The notes: generated by a model from the letters alone, not told the origin. Shown: positions 32,095-39,374, counted from the stretch's first letter. The stretch is DNA of 60,722 bases from CAZGLK01 sp964526375 (GCA_964526375.1 CAZGLK010000002.1:1-60722); one strand, 5' to 3'. Made by a program: numbers and translations.

Positions 32095-32307
32095 TTACAA
32101 ATCTTCTTCTGAAACGCCAGCTTGTTTTAGGATTGAATGAAGCGTGCCCTTGGGCAGGTCTTTGGTGTGGTAGGGTACGGATGCTCGTTTCTTCTTTTGC
32201 GGGTGATAAAAAATATAATGGCTTCCAGTAGCATAGTCTAACTGAAAGCCAAGACGTTTGAGAATAACAATAACCTTTTTGGGTGTAAGAGACGGGATCT
32301 TAGGCAT
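32095..32307 (-). CDS. hicA: HicA-like mRNA interferase toxin
   Basis: 70 aa, HicA/YcfA family: KVIVILKRLGFQLDYATGSH with the catalytic GSH, then YIFYHPQKKKRASVPYHT and the end KGTLHSILKQAGVSEEDL. The double-stranded RNA-binding-like fold uses His of GSH to cleave mRNA. It overlaps the hicB gene by 8 nt. It is transcribed against the upstream + cassette, and its stop lies 5 nt after a boxA-like word. Confidence 0.93.
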   Translation of the reverse strand: MPKIPSLTPKKVIVILKRLGFQLDYATGSHYIFYHPQKKKRASVPYHTKDLPKGTLHSILKQAGVSEEDL

Positions 32308-32557
32308 GGGCGGAAGCCTTTTCGCGGACAGGTTCCTTTATCTGAATAGAAGCAATGAATGTTTCTTCGTCTGAAGGAATTAGTTCACGATGTTTTCTAA
32401 GGCTCGCGATATATCCTTCGACGGCATCCCGCGCCATATTTTTGGCTTCGGTAAGGTTTTTCCCGTAACTAACGCAACCTGGCAAGGCCGGAACAAAAAC
32501 CGTAAACCCGCCCTCCGGTTCCGGACGAAGAATGATATTGTAATTGAGTATTTTCAT
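32300..32557 (-). CDS. hicB: HicB-like antitoxin
   Basis: 85 aa from ATG 32557 (MKILNYNIILRPEPEGGFTV). The partially degraded RNase H-like fold of HicB is seen in FVPALPGCVSYGKNLTEAKN, followed by AVEGYIASLRKHRE. It binds and inhibits HicA. Order is hicB then hicA, the reverse of the more common arrangement. No C-terminal DNA-binding domain is visible, so operon autoregulation would need another part. A larger in-frame ORF upstream to 32869 is not conserved and overlaps the next cassette's leader. Confidence 0.88.
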   Translation of the reverse strand: MKILNYNIILRPEPEGGFTVFVPALPGCVSYGKNLTEAKNMARDAVEGYIASLRKHRELIPSDEETFIASIQIKEPVREKASAHA

Positions 32558-32762
32558 ACACCAATATGGTATCAAACAAAATCCAATGTTGCAAATTTTT
32601 CCCCTAACCCACCCCTCAACAACGCGCGCCTGCCTGCGGCAGGCAGGGATATACGCGGTGTGATCTCTCACAAGATAGTTTAGTAAGTTGTTTTGTGAGA
32701 GGTCGCACGGTGCGGCTTCTGTAAAGACTTGGGGCCAATCCCAAGCAGGAAAGGAGGGTGCT
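32558..32762 (+). promoter_or_regulatory. Leader of the P-loop/Csx3 operon
   Basis: Contains a cctgcctgc palindrome (32630-32648) with IR-I words (aacgcgcg, atacgcggtg), then an inverted pair gtgtgatctctcacaa / ttgtgagaggtcgcac (about 32658-32711), a near-perfect stem. A strong Shine-Dalgarno (gaaaggagggtg) precedes the gene. I see no clear promoter. Confidence 0.5.
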
Positions 32763-33350
32763 ATGAAAATAGTGCTCTGCGGGCCGCCAAGGTCCGGCAA
32801 GTCCTGCTTGAGGGAAGGCCTCAAGCAGGCGGTGCGGCGTATTCCTGGAGCGCCGTATCCGTATGTCATAACCGGGTGCCCTGACGGGGAGGGCGCCTGG
32901 TTCCAGGAGACTGTGAACTTGGATCCCGAATTGGCGGCGCGGTGTAAGGCCGCCTATAAATCCAAGTTCACAACGGAATTCGTGCGGAGGGTCGCGGATT
33001 CCGTAAAAAGTTGTAACCTTCCTTTGACGCTCGTGGACATTGGTGGCATCCCGAGCGCTGAGAACGAGGAGATTTGCTCCTCGGCCACCCACGCCATTTT
33101 GCTGGCGGGCGATCTTGATCGTCTGCCCGAGTGGCGCGAGTTCTGCGGGAAGCTGGGTCTCCGCATCATCGCGGAGATCCATAGCGATTACCGTGGAACT
33201 GAAGACACCGCTCCTTCGCTCGGCGAGGATGGTGTCTGGAGTGGATCGGTTCATTACCTCGAAAGAGGCGAGCCGGTCCACGAGCGCCCGACAGTCAAGG
33301 CGCTCGCCGAGACCCTCGCGCAGATGGCTACTGCAGCAGAGGAGAACTAA
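32763..33350 (+). CDS. P-loop NTPase partner of the Csx3-like protein
   Basis: 195 aa from ATG 32763. Walker A GPPRSGKS at residues 7-14; CPDGEGAWFQE at 39-49; VDIGG at 91-95; then THAILLAGD. From memory this matches the AAA/kinase-like domain fused to Csx3 in some cyanobacterial proteins (Csx3-AAA). Here it is a separate gene followed 136 nt later by the Csx3-like gene, a split form of the same pair. Strong SD; GC-rich. A nucleotide-binding role is sure; the substrate is not. It could act with Csx3 on cyclic oligoadenylate-related signalling or on something unrelated. Confidence 0.8.
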   Translation: MKIVLCGPPRSGKSCLREGLKQAVRRIPGAPYPYVITGCPDGEGAWFQETVNLDPELAARCKAAYKSKFTTEFVRRVADSVKSCNLPLTLVDIGGIPSAENEEICSSATHAILLAGDLDRLPEWREFCGKLGLRIIAEIHSDYRGTEDTAPSLGEDGVWSGSVHYLERGEPVHERPTVKALAETLAQMATAAEEN

Positions 33351-33402
33351 AACAGCCGCTCGGCGCGTTCCTTGCCAGCGCGTCCGGGTTTCCAAAAAAC
33401 AA

Positions 33403-33486
33403 AGGCTCAAAAAAAAGAGCCGCCTCTCCCAAGCTTGCCATAGTTTGGGTGACAAGAGGGGTCTCCTTGAGAAGAAAGGAGGAGAT
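33403..33486 (+). promoter_or_regulatory. Inter-cistron hairpins before the Csx3-like gene
   Basis: ggctc-aaaaaaaa-gagcc (about 33403-33421) and cctct/agagg follow each other. The second is close to the Shine-Dalgarno aaaggagga at 33476, so these may shield the upstream mRNA or modulate translation. Confidence 0.5.
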
Positions 33487-33795
33487 ATGGCGGCGTATAA
33501 AATTTTTTTGGAGGGCGGAGACGTCCTCCGGGTCGGGTTCGGCGACCCGGCCCAGAACGACGCGATCTGCCGGGACGCCGCCCGGCAGCTGGAGGAGCTT
33601 GTCTCCTCCGGAGCCCTGGCCGGTGGCTCAGTTATTAAAATAAACGGCCCCGCCTCCTTGCCCGTGGCGGTGGTGTTCGCTCACGCGATTGGCCACCTCT
33701 ACGAGGCGGTGGCGGTGTTCGACCCCAAGCTGGGGAAGTATGTCGTGGCGGTTAGCCACGGTGTCCAGCTCGGGGTCGGCGACCTGATCGACTAG
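33487..33795 (+). CDS. csx3: Csx3-like (Crn3-type) protein
   Basis: 102 aa from ATG 33487; the longer in-frame reading from 33040 runs over the P-loop gene and is rejected. The Csx3 pattern is visible: INGPASLPVAVVFAHAIGHL, then VAVFDPKLGKYVVAVSHGVQ and LGVGDLID. His66, His70, Asp79 and His91 line up with the H..H, DPRLG and SH positions of the family, with Lys81 where Arg is usual. Csx3/Crn3 degrades cyclic tetra-adenylate in type III CRISPR signalling. No CRISPR array, cas10 or other cas gene is in this window. It has a strong SD and is preceded by its P-loop partner. Confidence 0.82.
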   Translation: MAAYKIFLEGGDVLRVGFGDPAQNDAICRDAARQLEELVSSGALAGGSVIKINGPASLPVAVVFAHAIGHLYEAVAVFDPKLGKYVVAVSHGVQLGVGDLID

Positions 33796-33837
33796 CCATC
33801 GGTCAGGAAAAAACTCCCGAGTGGCGCTCGGGGCATT

Positions 33838-33853
33838 CACCTGAAAGGAGGTG
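33838..33853 (+). promoter_or_regulatory. SD-sequestering hairpin, third copy
   Basis: CACCTGAAAGGAGGTG, the same 16 nt as at 29918 and 31356. It precedes the small membrane protein gene at 33861. The rest of this leader (gtggcgctcggggcatt) differs from the other two. Confidence 0.75.
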
Positions 33854-33860
33854 AAAAAAC

Positions 33861-33995
33861 ATGGAGGAGTTCGGCCGCTTTGTCGCGGCCATCCCGCCAC
33901 GGGACGTTTTGGCCCTGTTGGTGGGGTGGGCGGGCCTGCTCCTTTGCGTCGCTGACGCAGTGGAGCGGCTCCTTAACGAGAAATTTCCTCGTTAA
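33861..33995 (+). CDS. Small single-pass membrane protein
   Basis: 44 aa: MEEFGRFVAAIPPRDVLALL followed by VGWAGLLLCVADAVERLLNE and KFPR. One hydrophobic helix (about residues 17-31). The perfect Shine-Dalgarno (AAGGAGGTGA) 9 nt upstream makes it likely to be translated. It closes the Csx3-like operon. Small membrane proteins near Csx3 could act as effectors or anchors, but nothing in the sequence shows this. Confidence 0.7.
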   Translation: MEEFGRFVAAIPPRDVLALLVGWAGLLLCVADAVERLLNEKFPR

Positions 33996-34369
33996 AAGGT
34001 CCCCGCCCTCGTCAAATCCCCGGTCACGGAGCCGGGGTTGCCCGAAAGTCCACGGGCGTAAAAGTATGGGTAAAAGGCCAGGGGGTTGCCTGACGCGCAC
34101 TCGTCAAAAACCCTCTCTGTTCTCCGCCCAAGGCGGACTGACGAGCTCCCACTTTCGCCAAGAAGCTTCAGCGGGCAGGCAAAAGAGTGGAAACAGACCG
34201 CCGTGGTGGGCGGACGAGAATTGGGGAAATCTTTTATGCCCCCCTGATTCGCAAAAACACCAGTCCTTATAAAGCTGTGAGCTGGAAAAATCTCTCTCCT
34301 TGGTTTTGTTGAAGGTTCTTTGAGAATTTTTAACGAAACAATCCAGTTCGCAGCTTTATGGGGGCTACC
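33996..34369 (+). ncRNA. Structured RNA region after the Csx3-like operon, hammerhead-like
   Basis: No gene in 370 nt, but many helices: ccccgg/ccgggg (34018-34037), gcccg/cgggc, ctcgtca/tgacgag enclosing ccgcc-caa-ggcgg (about 34100-34145). Hammerhead-like parts are in order (CTGT 34117-34120, hairpin tccgcc/ggcgga, CTGACGA 34138-34144, GAAA 34200-34203, ACAG 34203-34206), but there is one extra base at the cleavage site and stem II does not close on the core. It is either a degenerate ribozyme or a chance likeness. The boxA-like GGTTCTTTGAGAA lies at 34314-34326. Confidence 0.5.
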
Positions 34370-34402
34370 AAAACCGCCCCGATGTTATGTCGGGGCGGTT
34401 TT
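34370..34402 (+). terminator. Intrinsic terminator closing the island
   Basis: aaaaccgccccga and tcggggcggtttt arms (34370-34382 and 34390-34402) with loop tgttatg and a T run. The same stem sequence is used after fic (26809-26841). Confidence 0.88.
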
Positions 34403-34432
34403 GTTGTATATTTGTTGTATAATGGGACTATT

Positions 34433-34702
34433 ATGGAAAAAGAAACAATCGGCTTGGAGTCCGAAGTGCATCCCCCGGAGCCAAACATCAGAGATACCAA
34501 TTTTATACAGAGGGACTTGATTACCCGTTCCGGCCAAAATCCGCTGGAATGGATAAAGGAAAAGTCCGATGAGATTCAGAAACTGGTTAATTCGCGGCCA
34601 GAGCTTTTTTACGGCTATGCCGAACTAAATGAAGAGGAAAAAGTCCTGCGGTTGAAATCGGTGGAAGCAGAATTAAACCAGTTTCTCAAAGAAGCTATCT
34701 AG
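34433..34702 (+). CDS. Small acidic helical protein of unknown function
   Basis: 89 aa from ATG 34433 (MEKETIGLESEVHPPEPNIR); a longer frame from 34358 crosses a terminator and is rejected. Acidic, with a predicted long helix (WIKEKSDEIQKLVNSRPELF) and a helical C-terminus. TATAAT lies 10 nt upstream of the ATG (34418-34423), so the mRNA may be almost leaderless. It ends 4 nt before the ruvB stop codon on the other strand. Function unknown. Confidence 0.65.
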   Translation: MEKETIGLESEVHPPEPNIRDTNFIQRDLITRSGQNPLEWIKEKSDEIQKLVNSRPELFYGYAELNEEEKVLRLKSVEAELNQFLKEAI

Positions 34703-34706
34703 TTCA

Positions 34707-35735
34707 TTATATCAATCTATTCTGCGGCGTTTTGATTCCCATGTGTTGGTACGCCGCCATGGTAACCTCCCGTCCCCGCGGGGTGCGGTTTATAAATCCA
34801 AGCTGCAGCAAATAAGGTTCGTAAACTTCCAAAATTGTGTTTTCTTCCTCGCCGGTGGAAGCGGCCAGGGCCTGCAGGCCCACCGGCCCGCCGTTAAACT
34901 TTTTTATTATCATCTCCAAAATTTTCCTGTCCACATTTTCCAAACCCAGCTCATCCACACTTAACATGCCCAAGCCCTTTTGGGCCGCGGCCAGAGAAAC
35001 GGCGCCGTCGGCTTTTACCTGGGCGTAGTCGCGCACTCTTTTTAGCAGGCGGTTAGCCACGCGCGGGGTTTGGCGGCTGCGGGAAGCGATCAGTTTAAGG
35101 CCAGCCCCGTCGGCTTTTACATTTAAGATTTTTGCCGAGCGCGTTAATATTTTTTCTATATCTGCGTTTTCGTAAAACTCAAGTTTGTAAGTGGCGCCGA
35201 AGCGGCTTCTAAAAGCCGAGCTCAAGCCGCCGATGTTGGTGGTGGCGCCTATTAGGGTGAAGCGGGAGAGTTTAAGCTGAATGGTGCGGGCCGAAGGCCC
35301 TTTGCCGATAACAATGTCAAAAACAAAATCCTCCATGGCCGGGTAGAGCATCTCCTCCACCGTTTTGTTTAGGCGGTGGACTTCGTCTATAAACAAGATG
35401 TCGCCGTCTTTAAGGTTAGTGAGAATGGCTCCCAGATCGCCGGTTTTTTCTATGGCTGGGCCGGAGGTTATTTTAATGTTTTTACCAAGCTCATGGGCAA
35501 TAATGTGGGCCAGAGTGGTTTTGCCCAAGCCGGCCGGGCCGTAAAGCAAAATATGCTCTATGGGCTCGTTTCGTTTTTGGGCCGCGCCCAAAAAAATCTT
35601 CAGATTTTCCTTTATCTGATTTTGGCCGATGTAATCCTCCAGGCGATTTGGTCGCAGGGTTTGGTCCAGGACTTCGTCTTCGGGTTGTCCCCGTAGAATT
35701 TCTTTACGGGGTTGGTTGTTTTTTGGGGTCGGCAT
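34707..35735 (-). CDS. ruvB: Holliday junction branch migration helicase RuvB
   Basis: 342 aa. RuvB signatures: LRPNRLEDYIGQNQIKENLK near the N-terminus, Walker A LLYGPAGLGKTTLAHI (about residues 63-78), Walker B DILFIDEVHRLN, the ARTIQLKLSRFTLIGATTN segment and the C-terminal winged helix (NRTPRGREVTMAAYQHMG). A hexameric ATPase that drives branch migration with RuvA. It stands alone here, with ruvC and ruvA elsewhere in the window. Confidence 0.97.
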   Translation of the reverse strand: MPTPKNNQPRKEILRGQPEDEVLDQTLRPNRLEDYIGQNQIKENLKIFLGAAQKRNEPIEHILLYGPAGLGKTTLAHIIAHELGKNIKITSGPAIEKTGDLGAILTNLKDGDILFIDEVHRLNKTVEEMLYPAMEDFVFDIVIGKGPSARTIQLKLSRFTLIGATTNIGGLSSAFRSRFGATYKLEFYENADIEKILTRSAKILNVKADGAGLKLIASRSRQTPRVANRLLKRVRDYAQVKADGAVSLAAAQKGLGMLSVDELGLENVDRKILEMIIKKFNGGPVGLQALAASTGEEENTILEVYEPYLLQLGFINRTPRGREVTMAAYQHMGIKTPQNRLI

Positions 35736-35811
35736 GGCTTTTTGCTAATATTATCCACAATTTCTTCCACACTTTATTCACACCCGCTCTTTTTGGGGGT
35801 GCTTGTGGTGC

Positions 35812-35840
35812 TTGACATGGGTGTTTTTTAGGAATAAAAT
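35812..35840 (+). promoter_or_regulatory. Sigma-70-type promoter for a structured RNA
   Basis: TTGACA (35812-35817), 17-nt spacer, TAAAAT (35835-35840). Transcription should begin about 35847 and read into an ORF-free stretch that folds well. Confidence 0.85.
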
Positions 35841-35846
35841 GGAGGC

Positions 35847-36010
35847 ATAATAAGGCTGGTAGATCTGTGGGCAAAGGGAATCTTATTCAGTTTTAGGCTG
35901 GTTTGGTTGCCTGTCTAGGCGGGTGACTGGGCCAATCCTCGGTAAGTTTCTCTCCCTGTGTTTCCCAAGATTCGGGGGTTGCCCCGCTTCGGCGGGGCTT
36001 GCCCACAGAT
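35847..36010 (+). ncRNA. Candidate structured RNA (unclassified)
   Basis: A perfect 12-bp closing stem joins atctgtgggcaa (35863-35874) and ttgcccacagat (35999-36010). Inside are a second stem gaatctt/aagattc (35879-35885, 35967-35973) and a UUCG-capped hairpin gccccgc-ttcg-gcggggc (35981-35998), giving a three-way junction. The size (~165 nt) and long closed rod would suit a 6S-like RNA, but I cannot confirm that. No T-tract terminator follows; the pilB-like gene on the other strand ends at 36029. Confidence 0.65.
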
Positions 36011-36028
36011 GTGCCAGTCTGCGCGCCC

Positions 36029-37693
36029 TCACACCGCCGCACTGGTTACCCTCTCAATCTCCTCTAAAGTAGTTTCTCCTTCCAGCACTCTCATTAGGCC
36101 GTCTTGGTACATGGTTACAAAACCGGCTTTTTTAGCTTGGGCAAAAACCAGTTGGTGAGTGGGGCTTTGGCCAATCAATTTTTCCATTTCGCTGTCCACC
36201 GCCAACACCTCAAAAACGCCGATCCGTCCTTTGTAACCGGTGCCGCCGCAGCGCTCACAGCCGACGGCTTGATATGTTTTTGGCGGCTCGGGCCAGGGGA
36301 AAATATCTTCAACAAATTTTGAGTCGTACAATTCTTTTTTAATTTGTTCCATTTTGGCCGGATCCAAATTCGCCTCCTTTTTGCATTGCGGGCACAGCCG
36401 GCGCACCAATCTCTGGGCTATTACCAAATTCAGGGCCGAAGCCAAAATGGGCGGCTTGGCATTAAGGTCTAAAAAGCGCGGTATGGCGCCGACGGCATTG
36501 TTGGTATGCAGTGTTGAAAAAACCAAGTGCCCGGTTAAGGCGGCGTGCAGGGCTACATCGGCGGTTTCTTCGTCGCGAATCTCGCCCACCAGAATAATGT
36601 TGGGGTCTTGCCTCAAAACCGAGCGCAGGCCCTGGGCAAAGGTGTAGCCCTTTTCGGCCTCAATCTGCGACTGATTGATGCCGGTTAAGTGGTATTCTAT
36701 GGGATCCTCCAGGGTAACTATTTTAACCCCGGGCTGGTTGAGTGTTTTTAAGAAACCGTAAAGCGTGGTGGTTTTGCCAGAACCGGTTGGTCCGGTTACC
36801 AAAATTATGCCGGTGGGCTTTTTAATTTCACGCTCCAGAATCTGCCACAGCCAATCGCGCAAGCCCAAGTCTTTAACTTCCAGCTTTACGGCATTAGGGT
36901 TGAGAATGCGCAGAACAATATATTCGCCGTAAGCTCCGGGCAGAATTGAGGTTCTAACCTCAACCTCTAATCCGCCCTCCTTTATTGTGAACCTCCCGTC
37001 TTGGGGAACATCTTTTACATTTAACTGCAGTCCGGAAAGAAGTTTAACGCGCGAGAGTATCAAGTGGTAGGTGTTAGGCGCGATATTGCCGGTGTCTTGC
37101 AGAATGCCGTCCAGGCGAAAACGAATCTGGGTTTGATTTTGTTGAGGTTCAATGTGCACATCAGAGGCATCCAGGTTTAAGGCGGCGCTTAAAAAGACTT
37201 CCAGCAATAGGCTGGTGTCGCCGGCGCCAACAGCAGCGATTTTGTTTTTTAGAGCGGCAAAAGTGGTCAGTTCTTTTTTAAGAGCTTCAATTTGCTCCAG
37301 CGAAACTTCTCCCGAAACAGCGGCCCCTTTGCCTTGGACAGCGATAAACTTAAACTCGCCCAGAGCTTTTTTAAACGAGGAGCGCGAGATCATCAAAACT
37401 TCTACCTTAAAACTCTGCGACTTGAGCCGCTCCAAAACCTGCAATGTTTCCTGATTGGCTGGATCCAGCAGGCCCACTTTTAGGTTTTGGCCGCTTTTTT
37501 GAATTACCACCGCGCCCGATCTTTCGGCCTCGGCTTGGGGTATAATGGCCAAACTGTCGCGCTGTACTGGAATTAAAGTAAGGTCAACATAAGCCGCGCC
37601 GGCCTTTTGAGCCAGTCTTTCGGTTTGTTCCTCTTCTTCTTTGCGCTTAACCTCGGTTAGTTTTTGTTCGCGCTCTTGGTCTAGAGTGGACAT
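36029..37693 (-). CDS. pilB: Type IV pilus assembly / type II secretion ATPase (PilB/GspE family)
   Basis: 554 aa. The N-terminal domain (LIPVQRDSLAIIPQAEAERS) is followed by the ATPase core: ASDVHIEPQQNQTQIRFRLD, Walker A GPTGSGKTTTLYG (about residue 300), the Asp box and Walker B (VRQDPNIILVGEIRDEETAD-like), then a zinc-binding CPQC...CERCGG insert. It powers pilin polymerisation at the inner membrane. No other pilus genes are in this window. The ATG lies just after an IR-D element. Confidence 0.95.
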   Translation of the reverse strand: MSTLDQEREQKLTEVKRKEEEEQTERLAQKAGAAYVDLTLIPVQRDSLAIIPQAEAERSGAVVIQKSGQNLKVGLLDPANQETLQVLERLKSQSFKVEVLMISRSSFKKALGEFKFIAVQGKGAAVSGEVSLEQIEALKKELTTFAALKNKIAAVGAGDTSLLLEVFLSAALNLDASDVHIEPQQNQTQIRFRLDGILQDTGNIAPNTYHLILSRVKLLSGLQLNVKDVPQDGRFTIKEGGLEVEVRTSILPGAYGEYIVLRILNPNAVKLEVKDLGLRDWLWQILEREIKKPTGIILVTGPTGSGKTTTLYGFLKTLNQPGVKIVTLEDPIEYHLTGINQSQIEAEKGYTFAQGLRSVLRQDPNIILVGEIRDEETADVALHAALTGHLVFSTLHTNNAVGAIPRFLDLNAKPPILASALNLVIAQRLVRRLCPQCKKEANLDPAKMEQIKKELYDSKFVEDIFPWPEPPKTYQAVGCERCGGTGYKGRIGVFEVLAVDSEMEKLIGQSPTHQLVFAQAKKAGFVTMYQDGLMRVLEGETTLEEIERVTSAAV

Positions 37694-37700
37694 GGAATTG

Positions 37701-37815
37701 TTGATAACATAATCCCAAAAATCCTAATGTATCCTAATGCTCCGAATGAATTATGAATAAGGAATTAAGTATTGGGAGCATTCGGATAAATTCGTAGTTT
37801 GGGATTATTTTATCA
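37701..37815. repeat. IR-D palindromic element with IR-C words in the loop
   Basis: ttgataacataatcccaaaa on the left; gtttgggattattttatca on the right. The loop contains gaattatgaataaggaatta (IR-C). It ends 7 nt before the pilB ATG. Confidence 0.8.
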
Positions 37816-37854
37816 GCTGTTTCTATTTTATTACATTTCCTCTTTTTCTTACAC

Positions 37855-37883
37855 TTGACACAGAATAGCTTATCTGGTATCCT
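37855..37883 (+). promoter_or_regulatory. Sigma-70-type promoter of the lipoprotein operon
   Basis: TTGACA (37855-37860), 17-nt spacer, TATCCT (37878-37883). The boxA-like TGTTCTTTGACA (37897-37908) lies at the predicted 5' end of the transcript, before the Shine-Dalgarno aaaggag. Confidence 0.82.
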
Positions 37884-37923
37884 TGAGGAAAAGTTTTGTT
37901 CTTTGACAGAAAGGAGCAAGTCT

Positions 37924-38214
37924 ATGACTCTTTTTGAGGAAAGTGCACTGGCTTGGTCGCAAATGACCTCGTCCGAGCGAGTTTTGTTTCTAAACGAGCT
38001 CAAGGCGGAGGTTGCCTCTGGCCAGCTTTGGATGCAGACCGCGGCCGAGGGCTGGGCGGCCATGGAAAGTTTTGACCGGTTGCCCCAAGACCTTAGGGGC
38101 CGCCTGATGATGGCAGTGACTTCGTCGGGCTTTTCGCTGGAGCGGTACAAGGTCTGCCGGCGGGTGCTTTTGGCCCGGAAAGAACAACTCAAAAACGGAG
38201 GTGCCGGAAAATGA
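37924..38214 (+). CDS. Small helical protein of unknown function
   Basis: 96 aa from ATG 37924, with aaaggag 10 nt upstream. It is all-helical in appearance (MTLFEESALAWSQMTSSERV, then LNELKAEVASGQLWMQTAAE), without signal peptide. First gene of a three-gene operon with its own promoter; the stop overlaps the ATG of the lipoprotein gene that follows (ATGA at 38211-38214). Probably cytoplasmic. Not recognised. Confidence 0.75.
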   Translation: MTLFEESALAWSQMTSSERVLFLNELKAEVASGQLWMQTAAEGWAAMESFDRLPQDLRGRLMMAVTSSGFSLERYKVCRRVLLARKEQLKNGGAGK

Positions 38215-38879
38215 TTACCAGATTAATGTTTTTGGCGCTGGCGCTGGCCGTTTTATTTCTGGCTTTTTTAGCCGGTTGCGCCACCACGCGAGTTGTGCTG
38301 ATTCGCGAGGAAGAGGGCATACGTTTGCCCATCCGCGCGCTTAAAGATGTGCCCGAGATTGCCCCCGGCACGGTTTTGTTCGTCAACCGCACACCCGGGG
38401 TATGGCGAACTTGTGTTGTTTACCCGGGTCAGTGGAATGCCGACCAGCTGATAGTCGGTGGGCTGGACGGCAATTACCATCTGCGCGTGGAACCTAACTT
38501 TCGGCCGGTTGGCTACTTTAAAGTGCCGCCGGCCTTGGGCGGCCCGCGTCATCCATTTTACAAAGAGCGATTGGCAGGATTTTTTGACCGCGGCACTGCC
38601 TATACGGTGATAGTAATAACCAAAAGCTTTACAGGCAGAGTGTTGCAGATGGATGTGTTTGGTTTCCAGATGAGCGACCGCTACGGGGAAAGGTATTATT
38701 ATTACCCCACCCTAGGCCCTGCGGCTGCCTTGGACATCCAGGTGTCGCGCTCGGTCAATCATGTGGAGCACTTACCTGACTACTATCCCGACAGGGTCGG
38801 AAATGATATCCGACTCTTGATCATTGTTGACCCCAACCAGCTTCTGCGGGATGCTCTGCAGGACTACCTAGATCCATGA
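38211..38879 (+). CDS. Putative lipoprotein of unknown function
   Basis: 222 aa. The signal peptide ends in a lipobox (LFLAFLAGCATTRVV), so the mature part is probably a lipid-anchored protein outside the cytoplasmic membrane. The mature domain is beta-rich with many Tyr and Pro residues (VNRTPGVWRTCVVYPGQWNA, and later VIVITKSFTGRVLQMDVFG). Translationally coupled to the preceding gene. Not recognised. The paired lipoprotein gene 12 nt downstream has a domain with a similar VNxTP start (FVNETPYRAKVEV), hinting at related folds. Confidence 0.78.
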   Translation: MITRLMFLALALAVLFLAFLAGCATTRVVLIREEEGIRLPIRALKDVPEIAPGTVLFVNRTPGVWRTCVVYPGQWNADQLIVGGLDGNYHLRVEPNFRPVGYFKVPPALGGPRHPFYKERLAGFFDRGTAYTVIVITKSFTGRVLQMDVFGFQMSDRYGERYYYYPTLGPAAALDIQVSRSVNHVEHLPDYYPDRVGNDIRLLIIVDPNQLLRDALQDYLDP

Positions 38880-38891
38880 GGAGGCGGTGTT

Positions 38892-39320
38892 ATGAAATTT
38901 TTATGCTTCTGCCTCTTTATGATTTTGGCGGGCTGTTATCGGGTGGAATATGTCTCCCTGCGCCGGCCGCAGTTTCCCGAACCGGTGCGGGCAGACACAG
39001 TGGAAGTCAAAGACTGCGAATATCAACCGCCGCCCGATATGGTCTATTCCAACCACGGCGATGATCCCAGCGCGGTGGGGTTTGTAAACGAAACACCCTA
39101 TCGCGCCAAGGTAGAGGTGGACGGCGGCCGCGGGCAGACGATTGTGGTTGGTCCGCACAAAGAGAGCCCGTGGATTCACTTTAACCAGGGCCGTCACAAA
39201 TTGAAAATCATTTTGGAGCGGCCGACCAAGCACTATGGCGTTTGGCAGGTGGTGCGCGACCAGGAGATAGAAATAACTCCTGCCGGCCACCCCCAGGTTG
39301 TCCGCATTGGTGATCCCTGA
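38892..39320 (+). CDS. Putative lipoprotein of unknown function
   Basis: 142 aa with strong SD (gaggaggcggtgttATG). Signal peptide and lipobox (LFMILAGCYRVEYV). The mature domain is beta-rich: VGFVNETPYRAKVEVDGGRG and QTIVVGPHKESPWIHFNQGR, with a PEGA-like or carboxypeptidase-regulatory-like appearance. The preceding lipoprotein has the same VN.TP feature. Last gene of the operon; a terminator follows at 39375. Confidence 0.78.
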   Translation: MKFLCFCLFMILAGCYRVEYVSLRRPQFPEPVRADTVEVKDCEYQPPPDMVYSNHGDDPSAVGFVNETPYRAKVEVDGGRGQTIVVGPHKESPWIHFNQGRHKLKIILERPTKHYGVWQVVRDQEIEITPAGHPQVVRIGDP

Positions 39321-39330
39321 TCTTGTCCAA

Positions 39331-39372
39331 CATTCGGTGTCCGACATCGGGTGTTGGACATCGGACATTGTG
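39331..39372. repeat. Tandem/inverted microrepeat (ggtgtccgacatcggg)
   Basis: Words cattcggtgtccgacatcgg and gtgttggacatcggacattg form a short imperfect inverted and direct repeat block just before the terminator. Confidence 0.6.
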
Positions 39373-39374
39373 GT

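Noticed and set aside
32558..32869. N-terminal extension of HicB (189-aa ORF)
   Set aside because: The HicB domain starts at MKILNYN; upstream codons lie in a palindrome and in the opposing leader.
33040..33486. Long N-terminal extension of the Csx3-like ORF
   Set aside because: It runs antiphase over the P-loop gene, and the strong SD plus conserved start support ATG 33487.
38100..38130. Second hammerhead core word CTGATGATGG
   Set aside because: It lies in a coding sequence and lacks stem II, GAAA and stem III partners.
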